This document shows, piece by piece, positions 26,201-38,200 of a stretch of 64,000 nt of DNA (position 1 is its first letter; each line of letters begins with the position of its first letter). The notes under the pieces were generated by a model. The model was not told where the DNA came from. It did not search any database and saw only the letters and a list, made by a program, of their open reading frames with translations. A program made the translations under genes and the position numbers. Origin of the DNA: Athripsodes cinereus (lineage: Eukaryota > Arthropoda > Insecta > Trichoptera > Leptoceridae); contig OX388318.1 of the NCBI GenBank assembly GCA_947579605.1, positions 1,860,001 to 1,924,000 on the forward strand, given 5' to 3'.

Positions 26201-29200
26201 TCTAAGTAGGCTCGTACTAACATTTCACTTTGTTTTGGAATAGTAACAACTTCTGCCGCAAGCACACGTGTAGCGAAATCTTCATGCTCTTGTACAAGAA
26301 TATCTTCATCCCCAATTTTCAGAGTTCGCCTCTTCAGATCCAGTTTGAATCCATACTTCGCCATTACATCCATTCCAAGAATAACTTCCTCCTCTATCTC
26401 AGCCACCAACACCTGATGATCGAAGATGGTGCTTCCAATGTGAAAGTTGGCAACTGTCTCACCGCATACAGACGCCGACACTCCAGTTGCCGTCCATAAT
26501 GTCCATTTAGTTGATTTTATTTGTTTTTTTTCGCAAACTAAATCAGGTCTCATGATTGTCTTTGTTGCTCCAGTGTCCAACAAAAGTTTCAAATTCTTTC
26601 CATTTACTTTGCCATTTATAAACATGCTGCTGACTTGTCCGCTGAACGACGCAACAACTGCATATCTCTTCGAGGCATTGGCAATGCGGGTCGATAGTTG
26701 CCCCTTTCCATCAACCCTTTTTAGTTTTCCTGAATCTGCTGTTCGTTTTTCCTTGGACACCGATTACGCAGGTGTCCAATTTGTCCACAGTCCCAGCAAC
26801 GTAGTTGTCTCTTCTTTCCTTTCAAGGCCTCCAAAACCTTCTTAACTATGTCTTCTATTGAAAGTGGTTGATTTTCTTGTACAGCTTCCATCACACGGGC
26901 TTGAGCGTGACCTCGTACGGATTGTCTTACAGCTTCAAATTCGAGTGCTTGGGTTAATGCATCACTAAGAGTTTGTGGTCTAGCCAGTTTTATAGCTTGT
27001 TGTGTCTCACTTGCTCGTAGTCCATCCAAAAACTTGTCTACTGCAAGACTTTCACATACATCATCAGAAACTGTAGGGTATGCATATCTCACTAGACGCG
27101 CTACATCCGCCTCGAATTCCTGTAGAGTTTCATTGGGCCTCTGCACACGATTCTTCAACTGTGACCTATAAACTTGTTCCATATGCTTATGTCCAAATCG
27201 CATCTCCAGTCTCTCAACCAAAGATTTAAAGTTTTGTCTATCCGCAAGCGGAATCATCTGAAGGACTCTTAAAGCATCTCCTCGTAAAGATATACTCAAT
27301 ACTGATGCTTTTCTTGTCATCGACCAGCCATTTATCATAGCTACTGTTTCGAACAAAGTTAAGTACTCTTCCCAAGAGTTCTTTCCATCAAAAGTTGGCA
27401 TATCACTACGCACATGCACCACCATTGAAGTTGCACCACTCTCTACACACTTGAACTCTGTGTCCACCGTTGTGTTCTGCTCAAAATCCGTTCTTGCTGT
27501 TGAAGAAAGCGCCTGATTCTCCAAAACTTTCACCTGCTTTGTTAACTCGCTAATCCTTTCATCAAAGGACACAGAATATTCTTGAAACTTCCTTTCAATT
27601 TCTTCTTTCGTTCCTCTAGAATCTTCTCGAAGCCTTTCTATTTCTTCTTTCATAGCTGTAGCATTTTCTTGAAGCTTCTTTTCGATTTCTTTCATAGCTT
27701 TATAAAGCTCACTGGTGGTTATAGGCAACTCGAAGATATATGTTTCCGGATCTTCACCTGCTTCTTCCATCACCTTTCTTAGTCGAAGTTGGAGCACACC
27801 CTTCGTTCCAGATGTATCCGCGTCTCTTTCTTCTAGTTCGCGCTTCAGATCCACCACTTTCAAGTCAAGTAGAGTTAATTTTTTTGATGACATATTTTAC
27901 ACAGTCTTTATTTCCACTAAGCACTTAAATATCTGATTCACAACCCCACACCTGACACCAATGTAACGTAAATCGTTTTTCTATAACTTGTGTCAGGGAA
28001 AATAAAGTCTGAATTCAATTAAAAGGATGACATCTTGAAAATTAACAATTTATTTAAACGTTTTTATTTATTTACCATTATTATTTATTTAAAATACATA
28101 TTACAACAACTATTATTTATATATACGTCACATATTATTTCAGTTCACACAGATTTCTTATATACACATTATATAACATCTTTCTTCAAGCCTATCTAGA
28201 TCTTTCTTTTTTTTTATCAAAACCAAAACAACCACCTGTCATTATTTTCCAAAAACATTCCATAACCAAAAATAATATAAAAATTCAAATTCATTAAACT
28301 TCCAAACTTAAGTACCCTCCTAATGGTGATTACGTAACAATACACTCAACGTTATATGGAGTTCCACAGGGTTCTGTTCTTGGACCAATCTTGTTCAACT
28401 TATACACCAATCAATTAGAGTATGTTATTCAAAACTTAGGCTTTACAACATATTGTTATGCAGACGATCGCATTTTCTTTAAATCATGCACCCCGGAATC
28501 CAAATCTGCTCTTGAACAAGAAGTCGTTTCGTGCATAACGGACATTTCATCCTGGATGTCTAACAATATGCTTAAAATCAACCCCACCAAAACTGAATTT
28601 CTCTGGATAGCGTCTCCACGAAGACAACATCTCATAAACGCTGACCCTATTCGTGTACAAAACGTGGACATAGTCCCATCTAACCACGTTAAGTTCCTCG
28701 GAGCGCATCTTGATAACGCCCTTACGATGGAGAAACACATATCATCTACTGTTAGTAGTGGTTTCTATACTTTAAGGCAGCTCAAGAACATAAGGAAAAA
28801 TATATCAACCGACGGAGCTAAAACCATAATTAACTCATTCGTCGTATCACGATTGGATTACTGCAATGGCATCCTCGCAAATCTTCCGCAATATCAACTC
28901 CAGAGGATTCAGTCCGTTTTTAACGCGGCTGCACGTTTCATTTACCAACTAAATCGCTCTGCACACATATCTGCCACCCTTCAATCTCTTCACTGGCTCA
29001 GATGTCCGGAGAGAGTCGAATTTAAAGTGTGTTTGACAGTATTTAAGGCACTTCATGCTATGGCCCCAGAATATATCATGGAACTCTGTGGTAGACAGGC
29101 GTTAAGTCATAGACAGACAACACTTAGGTCTTGTCAAGATACTACAACTAAATTGGAGGTGACCAGTACTGTATCGAAACCAGTGTACGTGGAGCGTGCT

Positions 29201-32200
29201 TTTGCAATATCGGCACCTGTAGTCTGGAACAGGCTTCCACAAATGATCAGAGAAACGCAGGACATATCTCGTTTCAAGAACCAACTGAAGACTTATCTAT
29301 TCAAGAAATCTCACGGAATAATCCAAGCACAACCTTAGTTAGCAAAGAGCGCCCTTGAGGTGGATTTTTTTTCACAAAACGGCGCTTTACAAATCATCCA
29401 AATAATAATAATAATAAAAAATAATATGTACCTCAAAGAATAAATAAATAAATAAAATATCCAATCACAATTGACTGTGTGAATCAAATAGATGGATTCT
29501 TACATGTCTTCTTTTAGATAAAAACCCACATTTTCTTTCTCATCCTTTCATCATTCATTCGCTCCACACGTCCAAACCATCGCAACTTATTACACGCATT
29601 CTACTTACAACACTTCTTTCACATCCACCCATTCTCTTTATATGCTAACAGTACCTATCTCTTTATATAATTAATATTGAAATTTTTTTAAAAAAATAAA
29701 TAAAAAATAGGTTTAATGCTTGTTAGTATTATACTTTTTTTTCTTTTGTTACATATACTTTTTTATATACATTTACATATACTAGGTATACCTACTTCTA
29801 TCAGCTGTATACTTTAGCATAAATTAATAGTGTTTTTGCACCTGTTGTCTTTTACAACTACCAACATATTATTATATTGCATCCTCCCATTTCATAAATA
29901 TAATATTTTTCTGTCTATTATAGGTACTTGTATAAGTGATTATGTATAGAGGGTTATTCCCGGGAATTCCCGGGCGGGACCTCTTATTTTTATTTCCCGT
30001 TTCCCGGGAAAAAAACGAATCCTTTCCCGGGAAAAAACACAAATTATTATTAGTCATGCAGAATGTCATACCGATACCGAAACTTTTGTTTAGTTAACTG
30101 TAATAGTCGTAATAAACTTGTTGAAGTTGACAAACATTTTGATGTGATAAAATATGAAAACAAATATTAATTACCAACATTAGTGTTTTACTTTAAAAAA
30201 AACTTAATTATAGCTTCAATGTATTCATTTGAAAGAAGCATAATTCTAAATATAATTCGAAATTGGTGGTGTGTTTGGCCGACAATGTACAAGAATCCTA
30301 CGATTTTTCATGTTTTTTTTTATATTTCGAAAAGTTAGATAGTTCTTAAAAATATTAGTGCAGCAAACTGTCGATTTTTTTGTTTAATTCATGTATACTA
30401 ACCGATATAAAAAATAATTTTTTTGTTGAAATTTATAATTTTTTGAAGTCAAAAATCATCAAATGAACTCGATATTTGTTTATTTAAAAAGCTTTGCCAA
30501 AATCCATAATATTTTTTTCCTTGATAGGATGAACAAAAATTAAAAGTATTTTTATTTTGTAAACAATTTGTATTTTGATATAACAAAGAGTACCTAAATA
30601 AATCTCGTCAGTCAGCTATTTAGTTTTTTTAAGCAAATAACTTAATTTGTTTTTTTTTTTATCAAATCAAAATGTTTGCAAGGGTCAACAAGTTATGAGA
30701 GTTTTTCTACCAAATTTGTTGAAAATTGAATATTAATAAATATAATAATGAATTTCCCGGGATTCCCGGGAAATTTATTTTTAAATTTCCCGTTTCCCGG
30801 GAACGAAAATAATCCGGGAAAAATAACCCTCTAATTATGTACCTACATTTAATTTGAATTGTATTTACTTGTACTTGCCTATTTGAAATTAATTGGTAGT
30901 ATGTTACTTTCGTTTTTTATATTATTATTAAAGCTATCAAGCAGGCAGCTAGAGCTGATGTGCTTGATATCCACACTATTGATGTCACTGTACACTGTCG
31001 AGCCCGTTCTTAAACAAATTAGTGTTCCTTGCAACAACCAATGCAGCAGGCAACCTATTCCAGTCTTCCACAACTCGGTTTACGAGGAAATGTCTTTGAG
31101 GGTTCTGAGTGAATCTATCCTTTACCAGTTTCGGGCTGTGTCCTCGCAAGTGCTCATTCTGGCTTCTGTGGAACATGTTCTTCAGCTCTGGATAGTCATA
31201 ATGATTGTTAAATATTTTATAGATCACAATCAGATCACCTCTCAACCTCCTTTCCCTAAGAGTTGTGAGACCCAATCTCTCAAGGCGATCCTCCTATGTC
31301 ATGTTTCTGAGCCCCGCTCCCATCTTGGTGAAACGTCTCTGCACTCTCTCCAGCATCAGCTCATCCTTTTCAAAATAAGGAGACTTGTTTTGAGATATTG
31401 TTTTCTTTATCTAGAATGCATTATTTCACATGATTGTTTTGTAATTTTATTATTATATTTGTAAAGGCTGATGCAGTCTTTTGTTATGTAAATAAATAGT
31501 ACTTAACCACTTAACTGCGGATTACATGCATGCATGTAATGTCAAAATTATGCGGATCATGCGGATTACATGTATGCATGTAATCGTACTTTATGGTTAA
31601 AATAATCATTTCTATGATAAATACCATAGAAAATAAAAAGAACACATAAAAGTCATACTTTTTCTTTGAGAAATTAACATCACTTACACAACATACATAC
31701 AATGTATAAGTCAGTATTGACATGTTTGTCGACTACTTCCCGCGCGAATCGGCCGCCATATTGCTACTTTAGTATGAAAACAAAGGTATACTATGAAATT
31801 TCTTGTTTGTTCATTATTTATAAACTTAGTTGTTGTCAGAGTATTTTTTGAAGCTACAAATTACTATTAATGATTTTTATAAGCTGTGGTATGAAAAAAA
31901 AACAATAATTTCAATAATTTATTTATTTATTCTTTTTGCACATCATTACATAACAGTGTTAACAAAATAATATAAAATTTTAGAAACTAGGACGATGTGC
32001 AGTGGCGAGATTATCACTATAAAGTGATTTCTTCCATCTAACCACGTTATATTCAACCGTTAGTGAATTTACATCAACTTTTAGTTTCGTGGAAATTAAT
32101 TAAGCACAGGGTGAATGTCACTTATGCATAAAATCCAGCAGCTTAGTGGTTAATTCCTAAATATATTTTTTGGGTTTCGTTTTTTCTTGCTAAAACATAA

Positions 32201-35200
32201 TAAATTTTCAATCATACCCAACGTAAATTAAGTCATGACAAATATTACAAAAGGTGATAGAAATTGGATGTAAAATAAAAATATAAAGGATTGAAAAAGT
32301 ATTATTTATTTATTCATTCTTAAATTTAAATTTACTATAAGTAATTATACATGTAAATTACATGTACATGAAATATAACTAATATACACACAATAAACTT
32401 ATCGCAAAGCCACTAATTCTACTAACTCATTTTTTAAAATGTAAGGAATATAAACTGAGTAACGTTAAAACTATTTGCACGACAAAAGCCTTCTAAAATA
32501 ACTATAAAAAAATACACAATAAAAAGCAAAACAAAATCCGTCCGCTTCAAGAAATGTTCTGACATCCTTTATGTCGTGAGGTGGTCGATTCGATATCTGG
32601 CACGTCCGTCAATTGAGGTCCACGTGTATCAATTGTGGATATTTTTGTGAGGGAGTTCCTCCTATTAGAAGTCATTGCAGTGTTGCGTATTCAGTGAGAA
32701 AATAGCCTTTGTCATTCAGCACCCCATGCCATGCAGTAGCTCACTGCCTACTTTGACATTAAAATCGCTCTCATAATTCATAAATGATCCAGTGCCTTTA
32801 GGAATGTGACCAGTGCCAGTCAGTCATAAAAACTGTCTTTAATCACCTCATCCGCATCCTCTGTGGGGACACAATATACAAGTACCGTCAAACGAGTCGA
32901 ATGAGGCATCCAACATTAAGCCTGTAAAGGATAGGCTCGCAGTCAAGACCAGCGACTCGTCTGCTCATAAGCAGAGCGATACCATATTTGTATTCTGTCT
33001 TGTGACCGGAGTGAATCATTGAGTAACTACCTGCCTCACCCCTACCACAATCCAAAAGTTGGGCCTCACATACACCCAGCAGATTTAGCCCAGTCACCTG
33101 CTGTCTTTGCAGCAACCAACTCCTTGTTATGGCTCAGCGTCCTCAAGTTGAAGGTTTCTATTCTCAAGTCATTTAGTTGATCCAAGTTCTATACCTTTAA
33201 GGTCGTTCTTGAGTCACATCAAGGGTGCACCCTCCCTCAGCCATCGATGTTACAGAAATGTCAGTTCCTTTGTCATCCATAATTTTCATGCTAATTCTTT
33301 TTAAGGAAGGGCTCAAGGTTCGCCTGAAGAGCTTCCCTTGACAAAATTTTTCTGAAATTAAATACAACCGTCAACGTCCACCAACTCTTATACCAACAAT
33401 AGACTTAAAATTAGCTCACTGTTACATATATTATTTTCTACGTTATAGTTGTTTGCTTAGGTCAGAATTTCCCAAACTATGAGTGCGACCCACTGGTATA
33501 TAGTTTCGGAAATACTGGTCTAAGATAACAACTAGAACATAGAAAATATGTGGGTCAGGCCGTAGATTTTGCCATTTTTTTTTTACACCTCGTGTTTCCT
33601 TATGATATTTTATTTCTTATGGCATATAGAGATTTTTTTATTATTGAATATTGAAACATACTGTATAAACAAACCTCACAACATAATTTCGCGTCGGTTT
33701 TATTAATATTAAAGTGGAAAAATAATGATTTGTATCCAAAAAAACACGTCCTTTCCCAAATTATCGCGTGTCTCCTGTAGGTACTGCGTTAAACAGATTT
33801 ACATAATATTTTGAAGTTGTTATTATGCCTACAGTCATAATAATAACCTTTCCAAACCTATCATGAAATTGGCTTATTCTCAAATTATTATTATATGAAA
33901 AAAATAGTTTTTTTCATTATATTATAATATAAAGTTTTTTGTTGATGATGTTGATTTTATGTAACTTTTCTTATGTATCGGAATTTGACAGCTTGTATTT
34001 GCATAAAGTCATGTGGTAGAATAATTTTAAAGCAAACTGACATGTGGCGGTCCATGCATCAGCCGCTATTTTATTAGAATAATCTAATTGTTTGAAGGTA
34101 CGGTCTGGCATCGTCACGTCGTTACGGAGATTGTTTTTGAAGATATCATCGTAAGTAAGACACAGTTTTAACAAAATTATATTGCAAACTATAATTAAAG
34201 ATAAAAATAAGTAATCATGTGATGATGGTTTTAGCTAGAAATACATGTGTTATCATTTATTTATTTATTTCAATAGATACAACAGCTTTAACAATGAATA
34301 ATACAATAATACAGTTAATTATTTACATCTCCAATTAAAGTATCTTACTATGAACAATTTAACAGCACAATATTTCAAAATAATTATAGGAAGGGGAAGA
34401 AAGGGAGAAGGAAAAGTCATTGATTAAAGACTAAAATATTGAGTTTATGTAACACTTATGTAACACGTTACACAAAAATTAATGTAACGTTACATAAAAT
34501 AATCACTTAAGTTTAGTTTACATCAAACGCTTTCATTGACATGTCATAGCTATGATAATACAGATGTAACGGGACAACAAAAAGTTGCAGAAAATAGCTA
34601 CGTAGTCGTAAAATTTAATTCGGAAAAGAGAGCTATACTATATTGGGCAGGTTATAGAAATCAATGAGAATAATAGTTACAAGGTAAAGTTTTTACGCAA
34701 TAAAGGCAAAGGAAGATTTTCTTGACCTAATACTGACGATTCTTCAATTCTTCAATCATGATCACAATATTGAAAGAATTTTAGTAGGCCCATTATCTAA
34801 AAGAAGATGGATCAAGGCGTTCGACATATCGAAAATAAATGTTGAATAAAAAAAAAAAAAAAAAAAAATAAATTGTAACAACCTAATGATATCACTAATC
34901 TCTCTATCCGTGATCAGTCTAAATATTACAATATTTACATAGTAGCTGTAGCTTACTATGGATCCGTAACTATAATAACAACATAAAAAATAATATACAT
35001 GCTTTACTGATTTTAATCACGCTTTGATTTATTTGTCTACCTGTGAATTTAACTTATGAGAACCTAGCTTTACAATTTTATGTAACTTTTTTCTATAACG
35101 TTTATGTTATGGTTACATATATTCTATATAACACTTTATGTCACTTTGTGGCAAAATTCACGCCTGGCCCATCTACAAACTACTAGAATTACTATTTTTT

Positions 35201-38200
35201 TCGTACAAATATTCATTCAAAAGGTTTTTCACCTCTGTGAATCCTTTTATGAGATATCAAATGACTAGATTGACTAAATTTTTTCATACAAATACTACCC
35301 TCAAAAGGTTTTTCACCACTGTGAATTCTTTTATGGGATATCAACTGACAGCTATTAGTAAATTTTTTCATACAAATATTACACTCAAAAGGTTTTTCAC
35401 CACTGTGAATTCTTTTATGGGGTATCAACTGACAGCTATTACTAAATTTTTTCATACAAATATTACACTCAAAAGGTTTTTCACCACTGTGAATCCTTTT
35501 ATGAGATATCAAATGACTACTATAACCAAATTTTTTCATACAAATATTACACTCAAAAGGTTTTTCACCACTGTGAATCCTTTTATGAGATATCAAATTA
35601 CTACTACGACTAAATTTTTTCATACAAATATTACACTCAAAAGGTTTTTCACCACTGTGAATCCTTTTATGGGATATCAAATTACTACTATGACTAAATT
35701 TTTTCATACAAATATTACACTCAAAAGGTTTTTCACCACTGTGAATCCTTTTATGAGATATCAAATGACTACTATAACCAAATTTTTTCATACAAATATT
35801 ACACTCAAAAGGTTTTTCACCACTGTGAATCCTTTTATGAGATATCAAATTACTACTACGACTAAATTTGTTCATACAAATACTACACTCAAAAAGTTTT
35901 TCACCACTGTGAATCCTTTTATGAGATATCAAATTACTACTACGACAAAAAAATTTCATACAAATATTACACTCAAAAGACTTCACATATTTCTTGCTAA
36001 CTTTCCTAGTCAAACTACGAACATTTTTGCGTCTCGTTTCCTTTACACGAGTTTGATTACTTGGACCTGATGCATACTCTCTAGGCGTTGAAGATGTACT
36101 GGCCACTGTCATATTGTTGGCTCTCTCGCATTCAACTTTTATATCAGGCACATGTATATCAATATCACCATACGGAACTGCATATCCAATGTCACATCTT
36201 TCTTCTTCCACAGGTTCACGTTTCACTTTGATGTTCGCCAAAAAGGTTTCGTATTTATCATCCTCCGTAACACATATTTGCATGTCACACAAGACGCACT
36301 TATCCTGTTGGCAGTCTGCAATGCTGTGTTCACCAGCACTGATTTCCTCCATCATGTGTTGTGATTTGAAGCCGGGCTACAATATCAGTATTACAATGCA
36401 CTAATTTAATTTATTCAAATGTATACTCCAGATGAAGTCAATAGGAGATTTGTGTTGAGCGGATGCAAGAAGACTGTTGTGGACAGAATGCGTGTAAATA
36501 AATTGAGATGGTTTGGTCATGTGGAACGAATGAAAGAGGAAAGAATGACAAAGAGGATATACTTATCTGAAAGAAAGGGTGTGAGGAAACGCGGGCGTCC
36601 GAGAACCACGTGGCTTGATCACGTGGATCAAATTCTCAAGGACGGCCGCGTGTTGAGTAAGAGGAACCGACGTGCGTGTATGAGGAACTGTATGAATGTG
36701 GAGGAAGCGAAGGAAGTGTGTAAAGATAGATCTGTTTGGCGTTCCGTTCTCTCTGCCTACCCCACTTGGGACACGGCGTGAGGGTATAGTATAGTATAGT
36801 ATAGTATTAATACATGATTCAAACGTCACCTTATTTCAGGGTTGCCAGATTGTGTGGCCAAAATTACCTGCATTTTGCCAAAAAAATACCGTACTACCTA
36901 CCGTGCACATTGGAAATACAACAGTCTTTTCAAAATTCAAAAAAAATGTAAAAAAGCCAATAAATGCAAAAAATATAAAAACACATAAAAATACACTACC
37001 CACCAAAGTTTACTATATAAGTCCACAAAGCTAGTCTATAATAGGTATATTGTTGAATATTAAAACGCAAGTAAGTATTTGACGTTTTGTCTGCTGCGGG
37101 TGGATTCTTGGTCTTGGTGCCAAGGGCGATTTGTTAAACAATGTAGGTATCTGTTATAATAATATACTTTGTGAAAAAAACGACAAACCGTAAGGCTATG
37201 GATTGTTAAAGGTACCTACTTTTGGAATCGAAATGTCATTTACCTATTTGAAACCTGCTTACAATGCCGACGACAGTGAAGTTTAATAGTCGTATAATAA
37301 TTTAATGTGATTGCATGGGTCATGAATCCCCTCCTTCTGTCTGGGAGTAATAGTTTTACACAGGACAATATTCTAATCTTTTTTTATCTAAGTGCATAAA
37401 TATGAAGTGAAATCCCAGTTTTGACGCTTACGCTAACAAAAAATGAAATATCTATTACGATTAAAGGGAAAAACATTTATAATCTCCATAACATGTAGTG
37501 GCTGAAAAAATTAAGCATCAAGAGAATATATCGATGGTGTAGCGCACAGATGTGGTAAGTGCAGTTTTTACCTAAAATGAGTTATTATACGCATGCGAAT
37601 CTATATCATCTGAAGTATGTTCCTTAGGAATATTATTGCGTAACTCTGTGTCATTCACGAGATATTTAACAAAAACTATGTGTGGTTAGTACTAGATTGT
37701 ATGACATCTCAAACTTTCAACATTGATTATCTCAAAACTATGAAAACTGTACTTACCACTTCTGTGCGCTATGCCATCGATATTATATAACCAGTGGCGT
37801 ACCTATAGGGTGGTGACCCGATGAGGGGGCCCTGGTCCGAGAGGCCATGAGCTCAGAAGTAACCTAACATTTTTAACAAATTTTAGGATAATTATAAATT
37901 TCATATAAATACTTTTAAAAGCGACTAAAGACCATAATTATACAAATCAAAATAAATTATAAAGATTTAAACGCATTCATAAGAAAAACACTTTTGGGGA
38001 ACATAAAGCTCGGAGAAAAGAATTTTATTAATAAACTAGCGGTCCGCACCAGCTTCGCACGGGTAGATAGGTATTTTAAAAAAAATAGTTTTAGTAAAGA
38101 TCCCTATTTTTTTTAAATATAATATAGCCTTTGTCACCTGGGAATAGTGTAGCTTCCCAACAGTGAAACAATTTTTCAAATCGGTTCAGTAGTTTCGGAG

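Larger units (their letters stand above)
21970..28339 (-). mobile_element. Ty3/gypsy LTR retrotransposon with macro-CCCH extension
   Basis: A full-length element lies antisense to the coordinate direction and in the same sense as the acyltransferase gene. The 5' LTR is 27962-28339, then primer-binding site, gag, pol, C-terminal extension, polypurine tract and the 3' LTR (21970-22508, enlarged by a SINE-like insertion). LTRs start TGTTACG and end CGTTACA on the minus strand. Apart from the insertion they differ by one substitution and one T-run length change, so the copy is young. No target-site duplication is visible: the left flank is TTTTT and the right flank is ATACA, inside a foreign reverse transcriptase frame. 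Confidence 0.95.

Noticed and set aside
23568..26845. Several plus-strand ORFs over the gypsy pol region
   Set aside because: They are shadows of the intact minus-strand pol frame with no domain of their own.
35213..35990. Regularly spaced direct repeats, CRISPR-like at first sight
   Set aside because: The 84-bp period codes for C2H2 fingers and the DNA is animal nuclear; there are no short unique spacers.
35138..36070. A 310-codon plus-strand ORF of repeated KRFFTTVNPFMRYQ units
   Set aside because: It is the antisense of the zinc-finger array; its period and openness follow from the 84-bp finger repeats.
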